The position numbers and the translations under genes were made by a program. From Maritimibacter sp. (GTDB taxonomy: Bacteria; Pseudomonadota; Alphaproteobacteria; Rhodobacterales; Rhodobacteraceae), in contig JAABTN010000006.1 of the NCBI GenBank assembly GCA_011389895.1, positions 1 through 64,000 of the forward strand: a stretch of DNA of 64,000 nucleotides, read 5' to 3'. Below the pieces are notes generated by a model that did not search any database, was not told the origin of the DNA, and worked only from the letters and a program-made list of their open reading frames with translations. Below, piece by piece: positions 37,595 to 46,417 of this stretch (the stretch's first letter is position 1; every line of letters starts with the position of its first letter).

Positions 37595-38859
37595 GGCATC
37601 ATCCCGGTGTAGGTCGAGGTCGGCGTCTCGATCCGGCTCTTCGACGGGCCCCGGTCCGCAAACCGGGCGGCCAGCGTTCTGGGCCCTGCCGTGATCCGGA
37701 AGTAATCATAGTCGCCGGGGCGATCAAAGGCGCAGAGGTATTGAAAATGCAGCCGAAAGAACCGCCAGCGCAGGCGCGCCCACCGCTCCGGGCTGAGGGT
37801 CTGGGAAAAAGCCGCCGAGATCACCAACGGCCAGCGTTTCCCGCTCTCGGGCGACACCCCCGATACCGACACCGGGTCACACAGCGCAAAGGCGCAGCCA
37901 TCGCCGGGGGCGGTCACGTCAAGCCAGAACAGCTGATCTGACTGGCTCAGATCATGCAGGTCACGCCGCAGCCGATGCGCATCGGGCAGGAACGAGACCA
38001 TGGGCACCACCTGCCCGAGGCTGAGAAATCCAAGTGCCGGGGTCTGCCCGCTCTGCCCGCCCTGCCCTTCCTGTGGCAACCGTCCGTCCCGCGCCAGATC
38101 GGCGAGGATCGACACCGCCAGATGCGCGCCCGAGGAATGCCCGACCACCAGCACCTCGTCCACGTCCTCATCCAAAGCCTCGGCGATCTGGTCGGCAAAC
38201 TGCGCCATGCGCACCTCAAGTTCGGGCGGATTGGCCCCACGCGCGCGCGCCGAATAGGCGTAATCATGCATCAGGTAATAGACGAAAAGCTTGTTGTCAT
38301 ACTTTCGAAAGAGGCGCAGCGCGAAGACCACGACCCCGGTGAGCACGAGCCAGAAGGTGATGATCCGGGCATCCGGGCCGACCACCTGCCCCATGATCAT
38401 CCCCACGATCCCGCCCGCGATCCATCCCAAAAGCCCCGCGACCACGGCCTGAAGGATCAACATTCCGACCGGGTAGAGTGCCGCCATCACCGGCCCCTTG
38501 CGCAGCCGCATAAGCCGAAAAAGCGCGCCCGAGGCGATATAGGTCCAGGCGGTGCGCGCCATCAACAAATAGGTCTGCGCGATATTAAGCTGCATTGAAC
38601 TGCGCACGATGTCAGACCAAACCAGCACATCGACCTCGGCCTCGCAGGTGCTGCCCTCCATCCGGCCATTGACCAGCCACCCATAGCTCGCCCCGCCCTG
38701 GCGTCCGACGAGGTTAAGCTCATAGCCCGAAATGTCGGCCTGCGCTGCCCCTTCCTTGCGATAAAGCTCGCGGTAGCGGCGCGGATGAATAGGGTCGTAG
38801 CCGGGGATGTAGAACACCCGCCGCCGCCTGACCTGCCGCTCTGCCTGCCCGTTCGTCAT
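37591..38859 (-). CDS. Membrane-anchored alpha/beta hydrolase, unknown substrate
   Basis: The 422 residues begin with a basic leader and RRRVFYIPGYDPIHPRRYRE. Two to three transmembrane helices follow at about 105-180 (PVGMLILQAVVAGLLGWIAG, then IITFWLVLTGVVVFALRLF). A lipase-like domain comes next with the nucleophile elbow VVGHSSGAHLAVS. The order, with membrane helices inside the hydrolase fold, is unusual; I recall uncharacterised alphaproteobacterial proteins of this type. It overlaps the P450 by four bases. A shared lipid-type substrate is the simplest explanation, but that is inference. Confidence 0.82.
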   Translation of the reverse strand: MTNGQAERQVRRRRVFYIPGYDPIHPRRYRELYRKEGAAQADISGYELNLVGRQGGASYGWLVNGRMEGSTCEAEVDVLVWSDIVRSSMQLNIAQTYLLMARTAWTYIASGALFRLMRLRKGPVMAALYPVGMLILQAVVAGLLGWIAGGIVGMIMGQVVGPDARIITFWLVLTGVVVFALRLFRKYDNKLFVYYLMHDYAYSARARGANPPELEVRMAQFADQIAEALDEDVDEVLVVGHSSGAHLAVSILADLARDGRLPQEGQGGQSGQTPALGFLSLGQVVPMVSFLPDAHRLRRDLHDLSQSDQLFWLDVTAPGDGCAFALCDPVSVSGVSPESGKRWPLVISAAFSQTLSPERWARLRWRFFRLHFQYLCAFDRPGDYDYFRITAGPRTLAARFADRGPSKSRIETPTSTYTGMMP

Positions 38860-38934
38860 TGCTCTTCGCCCAAATTCAGCCTGAGCCTAGCCCGAAATTC
38901 GGGCCAGAATAAGCCCTTGGGCGCCTCCCGCGTG

Positions 38935-39019
38935 CCTTCATCGTTTCATAAATACCTCAGGGGGTCCGGGGGACAGCGTCCCCCGCGCGGTCGTCCCGGC
39001 GTCAGCCGGGGCGAAACCG
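38935..39019 (-). repeat. Double-hairpin intergenic repeat, copy 2
   Basis: This copy of the element at 19618-19700 sits just after the ccdA stop. Hairpin one is CGGGGGAC-AGC-GTCCCCCG (38967-38985), nearly identical to copy 1. Hairpin two is CCCGGC-GTCA-GCCGGG (38995-39010): its stem sequence differs from copy 1 but it still pairs fully. The flanks AATACCTC and GCGAAACCG are shared. Read leftward from ccdA it could end or stabilise that transcript. Confidence 0.75.
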
Positions 39020-39020
39020 T

Positions 39021-39773
39021 TCATCCCAAAGTGGCGAGAAAGGGGAAGGTTTCCAAAAGCCAGTATGACATGGCCGCGAACCCGCCGGTCAGCATGAGCA
39101 GGCCAACCACGATCAAAAGCCCGCCCATGGTCCGCTCGATCGCCTGCATGTGCCGTTTCATCCAGTTCATCAACCCGGTCATCCGGGGAAAGAACGCGGC
39201 GACCAGCATAAACGGAATACCAAGACCGGCGGCATAGACGGCCAACAGCATGGTCCCCCGCGAAAGGTTCGCCTCGGACGCCGCCATCGACAGGATCGCG
39301 CCAAGTTGCGGGCCGATGCAGGGCGTCCAGCCAAAGGCGAAGGCCAACCCCAGAAGATAGGCGCCGAAGGCCGATCCCCCCTGGTCGCCCGCGTCGATCC
39401 GGGCTTCGCGGTTCAGGAAGGGAATGGTGATGAGACCGACGAAATGCAGCCCGAATATGATCACCAGCGTTCCGGCGACATAGTTGAAATACTGCTGATT
39501 TTGCAAAAAGAACGCGCCAAACGCCGAGGCGGTGAAGCCGAGAAACAGGAACACCGTCGACAGACCCAGCACGAAGAACATCGCCGAAAAGGTCGCCTTG
39601 CGCGCGCTTTCCCCGCCGCTCGACATTTCGCTCACCGATGTGCCCGACATATAGGCGAGATAGGGCGGCACGATGGGCAGGACGCAGGGCGACAGAAACG
39701 ACAAAAGCCCGGCCATGAGCGCAATGGTCATGGCCGGCAGGAGCGAGGCGTCAATCAGGTCAATTCCGAACAT
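39021..39773 (-). CDS. ccdA: Cytochrome c biogenesis protein CcdA
   Basis: CcdA carries reducing power from cytoplasmic thioredoxin across the inner membrane for cytochrome c maturation and disulfide control. The 250 residues have six transmembrane helices and the two essential cysteines, in LLSFLSPCVLPIVPPYLAYM and FGWTPCIGPQLGAILS. This is the short CcdA form without periplasmic domains. It fits a genome with several c-type cytochromes (two are in this window). It is divergent from tusA. Confidence 0.94.
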   Translation of the reverse strand: MFGIDLIDASLLPAMTIALMAGLLSFLSPCVLPIVPPYLAYMSGTSVSEMSSGGESARKATFSAMFFVLGLSTVFLFLGFTASAFGAFFLQNQQYFNYVAGTLVIIFGLHFVGLITIPFLNREARIDAGDQGGSAFGAYLLGLAFAFGWTPCIGPQLGAILSMAASEANLSRGTMLLAVYAAGLGIPFMLVAAFFPRMTGLMNWMKRHMQAIERTMGGLLIVVGLLMLTGGFAAMSYWLLETFPFLATLG

Positions 39774-39906
39774 GCTCCCCCTCTATCCGTCCCGCGCGGC
39801 CGCGTCACCTACCATCTTGTCACATGCGGGCGATGGACTTGTTACACAGCCCGGGCTAGGGCATTCTGTGTCGCGTTCCCGCCTTCATCACCGCCTCTGG
39901 ACCCCG

Positions 39907-40158
39907 ATGACATCACCGCCCGACCTTCCCTTTGACCGCGAAACCGATGCCACCGGGCTGATGTGCCCTTGGCCGGTGTTAAAGGCGGCCAAGACGTTGC
40001 GCGCGATGCCCGTGGGCGCGGTCCTGTGCCTGTCCGCGAGCGATCCGATCGCCGTGGTGGATGTGCCGCATTTCTGTGCCGAGGAAGGCCATGCGCTGCT
40101 TCATACGGAGGCGGGGACGCAGGCGGGCGTGACGCGGTATTTCATTCGCAAAGGCTGA
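39907..40158 (+). CDS. tusA: Sulfurtransferase TusA family protein
   Basis: The 83 residues form one TusA fold with the signature DATGLMCPWPVLKAAKTLRA, whose cysteine carries persulfide sulfur. TusA passes sulfur to tRNA thiolation and other pathways; MnmA in this window is the classical receiver in E. coli, although many alphaproteobacterial TusA-like proteins serve other routes. The ATG at 39907 lacks a strong ribosome site; upstream in-frame ATGs lie in the ccdA promoter region. It ends at a strong bidirectional terminator. Confidence 0.88.
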   Translation: MTSPPDLPFDRETDATGLMCPWPVLKAAKTLRAMPVGAVLCLSASDPIAVVDVPHFCAEEGHALLHTEAGTQAGVTRYFIRKG

Positions 40159-40182
40159 TGTGGCACGCGCCCGGAACGTGAA

Positions 40183-40207
40183 AAAGGCGGGGCCTGGCCC
40201 CGCCTTT
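40183..40207. terminator. Bidirectional terminator between tusA and rne
   Basis: AAAGGCGGGG / CCCCGCCTTT is a perfect stem with a very short loop. T runs lie on both sides (TTTCTCTC on plus, TTTTTCAC on minus), between two convergent genes. Confidence 0.92.
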
Positions 40208-40271
40208 CTCTCATATTCTCAACGCCCTATAGCGGTGTTTTCTACCAATTCGCGAAGGCAGACAAGACCGC

Positions 40272-43154
40272 TTATCGCGACCACCAGCCGCGACGCTTCG
40301 ATGTCCCCGTGGCTTTTGCTGCCGGCTCCGAGGTCGATCCCGCCGTTTCGGCCATTTGCGGTTCTTCCGTTGGGGCCTCAGCCGGGGTCTCGTCCGCTGT
40401 GTCTGCGGCCGGTTCCGCCTCGGCGGTCTTTGCCGGGGCCTTGGCGGCTTTCGGCTCGGCCTTCTTGCGCGGCGCGCGTTTGGCCGGGGCCTTCTTTGGC
40501 TTTGCCTTGGCGTCCGGCTCGTCAGAAGCCCCGGTCGCCTCCGGCTCCGCGGCGGTATCAGACGTCTCGGCCTCAGCCGGGGCCTCTTCGACCTTTTTCT
40601 TGCCGGACCGGGTGGGTTTGCGCTTTGGCTTTTCCTCGGGCTCTACGGGCACCTCAGATGTCTCGCTCGCCTCCGCATCCGTTTCCGGCGCGGCGTCTTC
40701 GGCCTTCGCGGCAACCGGGGTGTCCTCGGTCTTTTTCTTGCGGGTGCGGGTGGCCTTGCGTTTTGGCTTTTCTTCGGTCACCGCATCCGGGGCTTCGGAG
40801 GCAGCCGTGGTATCGTCGGCCTCTTGCTCCTTGCCAGCATCTGCGGGGTCAGAGGGGGTGTCGCCAGTCGCGGCCTCGCCGTTTTCCTGTGTTTCCCCGT
40901 TCTCGCCGTTCTCGCCTTCGGTCTTCTTGCGGCCACGGCCACGACCGCCGCGCCGACGACGCCTGCGCTTTTTCTTGGGCTGGTCGTCGTCTTCCCCCTC
41001 GGGCGACGGCGCGCTGACTTCTTCTGTTGCGGCAGCGGGGGCTTCGTCCTCGTCGGTCTCGTCCGTGACCGCTTCGTCGATGTCCCCCATCAGCGCGGCA
41101 TTGCCCGAAATTACCGGCATCGCGCGTTCCGAGACGGTGCGTGTCGCGGTCTTGAGCTTCTCGATCTCGTAATCCGGCGAGATCAGGAAAGGATCGGCTT
41201 CCATCCGCACGGACATGCCATAGCGCGCTTCGATCAGCGCGATATGCTCGCGCTTGAAGTTCATCAGGTAGTTGATGATGCCCACCGGGGCCTTGACCAG
41301 CGCCTCTTTCGAGCGCCCGCGCGTGCCCTCTTCCTCAAGCTCGCGCAGGATGGTGAGCGCGAGGTTGTCGTCGGACCGGATAAGCCCTGTGCCGTGGCAA
41401 TGCGGGCAAGGCTGTGTTGTCGCCTCGATCATGCCGGGGCGCAAACGTTGCCGCGACATTTCCATCAACCCGAAGCCCGAAATGCGCCCGACCTGGATAC
41501 GGGCGCGGTCGGTCTTCAGCTTGTCCTTGATGCGCTTCTCAACAGCGTTGTTGTTCTTGCGCTCTTCCATGTCGATGAAGTCGATCACGATCAGACCGGC
41601 AAGATCGCGCAGGCGCAGCTGGCGCGCCACCTCTTCGGCGGCCTCGAGATTGGTCTTGAGCGCGGTTTCCTCGATCGAGCCTTCCTTCGTGGCGCGGCCC
41701 GAGTTCACGTCGATCGCCACGAGCGCCTCGGTCACACCGATGACGATATAGCCGCCGGACTTCAGTTGCACGGTCGGGTTGAACATCGAGCTGAGGTAGC
41801 TCTCAACCTGGTAGCGGGCAAAGAGCGGCAGGGCATCGTGGTAGTGTTTCACGTTCTTGGCGTGGGACGGCATGATCATCTTCATGAAGTCCTTGGCTTC
41901 ACGGTAGCCCGCTTCGCCTTCCACCATGACCTCGTCGATCTCGCGGTTATACAGGTCGCGGATCGAGCGTTTGATCAGGTCGCCCTCTTCATAGATCATC
42001 GCCGGTGCCGTGGATTCCAGCGTCAGCTCGCGCACCTGTTCCCACATGCGTTGCAGGTATTCGTAGTCGCGCTTGATCTCGGACTTGGTGCGCTTGGCCC
42101 CGGCGGTCCGCACGATCAGCCCGGCCCCCTTCGGCACGTCAAGCTCGGTCGCGATTTCCTTGAGCTTCTTGCGGTCCACCGCGTTGGTGATCTTCCGGCT
42201 GATGCCGCCACCGCGCGCGGTGTTGGGCATGAGCACGCAATACCGGCCCGCGAGGCTGAGATAGGTCGTAAGCGCCGCACCCTTGTTGCCGCGCTCTTCC
42301 TTGACCACCTGCACCAGCAGAACCTGGCGCACCTTGACCACTTCCTGGATCTTGTATTTGCGCGGGCGGGGTTTGCGCGGCGGGCGAATGTCTTCTTGAT
42401 CGTCGTCGTCCGCGACGCTTTCGATGCTCTCATCCTTGGACGAGGCATCGGCGCGCTTGGCGTCGTCGTCCGGGTTGGCGTCGTCCGAGGGTTTGCGCGA
42501 TGTGCGGCGGCGACCGCGCGTCCGCGAAGACCGCGGCTTGCCCCCGGTGTCGTCCGTATCGTCTTCCGATGCGGCCTCTCCGGTTGCATCCGCGTCGCCG
42601 GTTTCGTCCGCGTCGTCCGTATCACCCGCATCCACCGGCTCTTCGACCGGGGTGTCGGCCACGGTTTCCATCGGGCTTTGCGCCTCGTCCTCGGCGCCGC
42701 CTTCGTCGAGGTCAATCACGTCCATACCGGAAGGATCACCGGAATGTTCGACATCCTTGGTCGCAACCTCGTCAGGCGAAGACACCTCTTCGGCCTTGGG
42801 TTTCGACCTGCGGCGGCGCGACCGGTTGGATCGTTCTTCTTCGTCCTTTTCCGCCATCGCCTCGGCATAAGCGCGCTCTTCTTCAAGCAGCGCCTCGCGG
42901 TCGGCGACGGGGATCTGGTAATAATCCGGGTGGATTTCCGAGAAGGCCAGAAAGCCGTGGCGGTTTCCGCCGTAATCGACAAAGGCGGCCTGAAGCGATG
43001 GCTCCACGCGCGTGACCTTTGCGAGATAGATGTTTCCAGCTAGCTGACGCTTGTTTTCCGATTCAAAGTCGAATTCCTCGACCTTGTTGCCGTCCACCAC
43101 GACCACGCGGGTTTCTTCCGCGTGGGTGGCGTCGATGAGCATTTTCTTTGCCAT
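40272..43154 (-). CDS. rne: Ribonuclease E
   Basis: RNase E starts most mRNA decay and processes rRNA and tRNA. The 960-residue protein has an S1 RNA-binding domain split by a large insertion (about residues 95-270) of charged Asp/Glu and Arg/Lys repeats. After this come the RNase H-like and DNase I-like core (VVKEERGNKGAALTTYLSLA, VIDFIDMEERKNNNAVEKRI) and the zinc link TQPCPHCHGTGLIRSD. The long Ala/Glu/Pro/Lys C-terminal region (from about 685) should be disordered and scaffold the degradosome. I chose the ATG at 43154 (MAKKMLIDATH), the usual start. A 575-base gap upstream suggests a long leader, a known place of self-regulation in this family. Confidence 0.96.
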   Translation of the reverse strand: MAKKMLIDATHAEETRVVVVDGNKVEEFDFESENKRQLAGNIYLAKVTRVEPSLQAAFVDYGGNRHGFLAFSEIHPDYYQIPVADREALLEEERAYAEAMAEKDEEERSNRSRRRRSKPKAEEVSSPDEVATKDVEHSGDPSGMDVIDLDEGGAEDEAQSPMETVADTPVEEPVDAGDTDDADETGDADATGEAASEDDTDDTGGKPRSSRTRGRRRTSRKPSDDANPDDDAKRADASSKDESIESVADDDDQEDIRPPRKPRPRKYKIQEVVKVRQVLLVQVVKEERGNKGAALTTYLSLAGRYCVLMPNTARGGGISRKITNAVDRKKLKEIATELDVPKGAGLIVRTAGAKRTKSEIKRDYEYLQRMWEQVRELTLESTAPAMIYEEGDLIKRSIRDLYNREIDEVMVEGEAGYREAKDFMKMIMPSHAKNVKHYHDALPLFARYQVESYLSSMFNPTVQLKSGGYIVIGVTEALVAIDVNSGRATKEGSIEETALKTNLEAAEEVARQLRLRDLAGLIVIDFIDMEERKNNNAVEKRIKDKLKTDRARIQVGRISGFGLMEMSRQRLRPGMIEATTQPCPHCHGTGLIRSDDNLALTILRELEEEGTRGRSKEALVKAPVGIINYLMNFKREHIALIEARYGMSVRMEADPFLISPDYEIEKLKTATRTVSERAMPVISGNAALMGDIDEAVTDETDEDEAPAAATEEVSAPSPEGEDDDQPKKKRRRRRRGGRGRGRKKTEGENGENGETQENGEAATGDTPSDPADAGKEQEADDTTAASEAPDAVTEEKPKRKATRTRKKKTEDTPVAAKAEDAAPETDAEASETSEVPVEPEEKPKRKPTRSGKKKVEEAPAEAETSDTAAEPEATGASDEPDAKAKPKKAPAKRAPRKKAEPKAAKAPAKTAEAEPAADTADETPAEAPTEEPQMAETAGSTSEPAAKATGTSKRRGWWSR

Positions 43155-43729
43155 GGGATCTCTTTGCATCCAGACACGGATCGGCCCCTCCCGGGGGAGC
43201 GGCGAAGCGGCAGGGATGACTTGTAAGGGCGATCAGGGGCGCGGTATCGGCACAGCCAAGAGCAGGCACTGGGCCCGTCGTTCTCGCTGAAATGACCGTC
43301 TCGCGCCTCATCGCGTTTCTTCTCCGACGCGCGCAGTTTACCTGCGTCGCGCCAATTCGGGTCCGGGCGGCTTGTCACGCACTCCGGACAGATGTCGGGC
43401 ACAGGGTCTGCCTGCGCACTTCGGCCTTGCGGCCAACTCGGGTTCCTTCAGGCCTGCTCGCGGCGATGCGCGGTCCTTGGCTCTGAACGATCGAAACTCT
43501 CAGGGCATTTCGCCAATTTGGAATGCCGCCTCCCATACATAGGGGGGCGGATGGGGGAAGGGCAATGGCGAAAATGCGCCGCGCTGTGCGGGCCGGGCGG
43601 AAGATGTCCCGGAGACTTCGCATAACATATTGATATAAATCAGGTAAATCAGACTCAACGCGCCCGATTTTTCACGCGCAGCCCCCCGGGGTCACATCAT
43701 GGTGTGATCCGCGCCCCTTGGCGCCGCCT
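43155..43729 (-). promoter_or_regulatory. Long gene-free region: probable rne leader with an FNR-like site
   Basis: No convincing gene lies here. On the minus strand the last 450 or so bases before rne contain many short inverted repeats. They probably form the 5' untranslated leader; self-regulation through the leader is known for RNase E in other bacteria. Near its far end is an AT-rich island with TTGAT-ATAA-ATCAG (43630-43643), one base from the FNR consensus TTGAT-N4-ATCAA. A 16-base imperfect palindrome TCACATCATGGTGTGA (43692-43707) lies close to the mrcA stop. Confidence 0.5.
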
Positions 43730-46243
43730 TCAGTACAAGCCCCCCGAGGACAGCGACCCGAAATTGGCCTTTCCGGGGATCACCTTGGTCTCGCCCGTGG
43801 AGGTCTCCACCTGCGTGCCGGTCTCCCCGCCGTCCTCGCGCCCGAAAAGCGGTAGGTTCGAGCTCATGGCAAAGCCGCCATCGAAGACGACCCCGAAGAT
43901 CGGCTCTTCGCCATCGCGGAAATACTCGGCCACCACATGCGGGCCCGAGGCGCTGTCGGGCAGACGCGCGCCGGAATAGCGGTCGATCTTCACGAAATGC
44001 CCGCCGGGCGGAAGTTTGAATTTGCCGCCCCCGTATTTCTCGACCGCCTCCTTCATGAAGCGCTGGAACACCGGGCCACAGGTGCCCCCGCCCGACGCCC
44101 CGCCGAGTGAGCGCGGGCGATCGAACCCGATATAGCAGCCCGCGACGATGTTCGATGTGAAGCCGACGAACCACACGTCCTTGGTGTCGTTGGTGGTGCC
44201 GGTCTTGCCCGCTGTCGGCACCGGAAGGCGGACCGAACCCGAGGCCGTGCCGCGTTGCACCACACCCTGCATCATCGAGGTCAGCTGGTAGGCCGTGATC
44301 CCGTCCATCACCCGTTCCCGGTTCGACGTGATCTGCGGCGCCTCGCCTTCCGGCAGACGCGCAGCACGGCAATCTTCGCAATCACGCTGGTCGTGGCGAT
44401 AGATGGTGCGGCCCCAACGGTCCTGCACCCGGTCCACCAGCGTCGGTTCCACCCGCTCACCGCCATTGGCGAACATCGCATAGGCCGACACCATCTGAAA
44501 CAGCGTCGTCTCGGAAGAGCCAAGCGCGTTGGCGAGGTAAGGGTCGAGATCATCGTAGACCCCGAACCGTTCGGCATAGCGCGCGACGGTGTCCATGCCG
44601 ACCTCTTGGGCCAGACGCACGGTCATCAGGTTACGCGACCGTTCGATCCCGGTGCGCAAGGGCGTCGGTCCATAAAACTGGTTCGAAGCGTTCTTGGGTC
44701 GCCAGACCCCCGCGCCGGTCTGCACCTCGATCGGCGCGTCGATGACGATCGAGGCCGGCGAAAAACCGGAGCTCAGCGCCGCGGCATAGACGAAGGGCTT
44801 GAACGACGAGCCGGGTTGGCGCGTGGCCTGCGTGGCGCGGTTGAACACCGAATGTTCATAAGAGAAGCCGCCCTGCATCGCGATGACCCGCCCGGTGTTC
44901 ACGTCCATGGCCATGAACCCGCCCTGCACCTCGGGCACTTGGCGCAGCGACCAGCGCATGAAATCGCCGGTGCCATCGTCGCCGGTGGTCATGGCGCGCA
45001 CATGCACGATGTCGCCGCGTTCGAAATTATCGCGAAACGACCCCCGGACCCACTTGATATCATCGCGGGGCACGACATGCGGCGCGGGCTCGGGGTTGCC
45101 TTCGATCCGCAGCGTCAATTCTGCGTCACCGATCGCGTCGACCACGCCCACGTGCCACTTGTTCTCCAACCAGATGTCGCGCGCGACCTTGGTGCTGGCC
45201 AGCGCGTCTTCCCATGTGCCATCATCAAGCGTTGCGGGGTCGATGGTTTTGCCGGTGCCGCGCCATGTGGACCGCGCGCGGTCATAATCCTCCAACGCCT
45301 TGCGCAGGGACGCGGCGGCCAGATCCTGCATTTCCGGGTCTTGGGTCGCGCGGATCGTCAGACCACCGCCAAAGAATTCCTCTTCCCCGAACCGGCCCGA
45401 CAACTGGCGCCGGATTTCATCGGTGAAATAGTCGCGCCGTGGCATCGACGCGCGGAAGCTTTCGAAATCGTCGCCTTGGACCGAGCGGATCGGGGATTCG
45501 CGTTCCGACAGATAGGCGGCTTCATCGAGATAGCCGTTCTCATACATCTCTTTCAGGATAAAGTTCCGGCGATTGAGCAGGCGATCATGGTTGCGCACCG
45601 GGTGATAGTCCGACGGGGCCTTCGGCATCGCTGCCAGCATCGCCGCCTCATGCGGCGCAAGACGGTCCAGCGTCTTGTTGAAATAGGTCTGCGCGGCGGC
45701 GGTCACACCGTAGGAGTTCTGGCCCAGAAAGATCTCGTTCAGGTAAAGCGCAAGGATCGCCTCCTTGTCCAAGGTCTGTTCAAGCCGGGCGGCGAGGATC
45801 AATTCCTTGATCTTGCGCTCGGCGGACCGGTCCGAAGACAAAAGGAAATTCTTCATCACCTGCTGGGTGATGGTCGAGGCGCCCCGCAGGCGTCCACCCC
45901 GCGCCGCTTCCACCGCGGCAGCGACCATGCCGCGCGGGTCATAGCCCTTGTGGGTATAGAAATTCTTGTCCTCAGCCGAGATGAACGCTTGCTTCACAAG
46001 CGCGGGCACTTCGGCAGCGGGCGTGTAAAGCCGCCGCTCGCGGGCGAATTCATCCATCAAGCGCCCCTGCCCCGAATAGATGCGTGAAATCGTGGGGGGC
46101 TGATAATTTTCCAACTGCTCGGTCGAGGGCAACCCGCGACCATACATCCAGAAGATGGCCCCGATCGTGAGGCCGCCCATGATGGCAGCCAGGGTGAGCC
46201 AGGAAAAGATCGAGCCGAAAAAGCCCAGGATGAATCGGATCAC
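43730..46243 (-). CDS. mrcA: Penicillin-binding protein 1A (bifunctional)
   Basis: PBP1A polymerises and cross-links peptidoglycan at the inner membrane. The 837 residues have an N-terminal membrane helix (about 10-35). The glycosyltransferase domain carries the catalytic glutamate in AFISAEDKNFYTHKGYDP and GASTITQQVMKN. The OB-like insert is followed by the transpeptidase domain with RQPGSSFKPFVYAAAL (serine and lysine of SxxK) and the KTG motif in AGKTGTTNDTKD. All active residues are intact. In related genomes the amidase gene lies directly upstream; here a methyltransferase gene in the opposite direction sits between. Confidence 0.97.
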   Translation of the reverse strand: MIRFILGFFGSIFSWLTLAAIMGGLTIGAIFWMYGRGLPSTEQLENYQPPTISRIYSGQGRLMDEFARERRLYTPAAEVPALVKQAFISAEDKNFYTHKGYDPRGMVAAAVEAARGGRLRGASTITQQVMKNFLLSSDRSAERKIKELILAARLEQTLDKEAILALYLNEIFLGQNSYGVTAAAQTYFNKTLDRLAPHEAAMLAAMPKAPSDYHPVRNHDRLLNRRNFILKEMYENGYLDEAAYLSERESPIRSVQGDDFESFRASMPRRDYFTDEIRRQLSGRFGEEEFFGGGLTIRATQDPEMQDLAAASLRKALEDYDRARSTWRGTGKTIDPATLDDGTWEDALASTKVARDIWLENKWHVGVVDAIGDAELTLRIEGNPEPAPHVVPRDDIKWVRGSFRDNFERGDIVHVRAMTTGDDGTGDFMRWSLRQVPEVQGGFMAMDVNTGRVIAMQGGFSYEHSVFNRATQATRQPGSSFKPFVYAAALSSGFSPASIVIDAPIEVQTGAGVWRPKNASNQFYGPTPLRTGIERSRNLMTVRLAQEVGMDTVARYAERFGVYDDLDPYLANALGSSETTLFQMVSAYAMFANGGERVEPTLVDRVQDRWGRTIYRHDQRDCEDCRAARLPEGEAPQITSNRERVMDGITAYQLTSMMQGVVQRGTASGSVRLPVPTAGKTGTTNDTKDVWFVGFTSNIVAGCYIGFDRPRSLGGASGGGTCGPVFQRFMKEAVEKYGGGKFKLPPGGHFVKIDRYSGARLPDSASGPHVVAEYFRDGEEPIFGVVFDGGFAMSSNLPLFGREDGGETGTQVETSTGETKVIPGKANFGSLSSGGLY

Positions 46244-46417
46244 GGTGCGCCCCCGGTTTGGATACGTCCAAGCATATATGGTTTCCCCGGTCCCGGGTCA
46301 AAAAGAACCCGGGCAAAACCCCGTGACCGCTTTCATTTGCGCAGAAACCCGCCCGCGCGCAAATGCGCGCGGAAATCGCGCTGGACCCGCTTTGCGCGCG
46401 GCCCTAGCTGTCGGGCC

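Noticed and set aside
40356-43043. An 895-residue rightward frame opposite rne
   Set aside because: It mirrors the low-complexity C-terminal and core regions of RNase E. Long antisense frames are expected in GC-rich repetitive sequence.
44255-46087. A 610-residue rightward frame opposite mrcA
   Set aside because: mrcA is intact with both active sites; the opposite frame is a codon-bias shadow.
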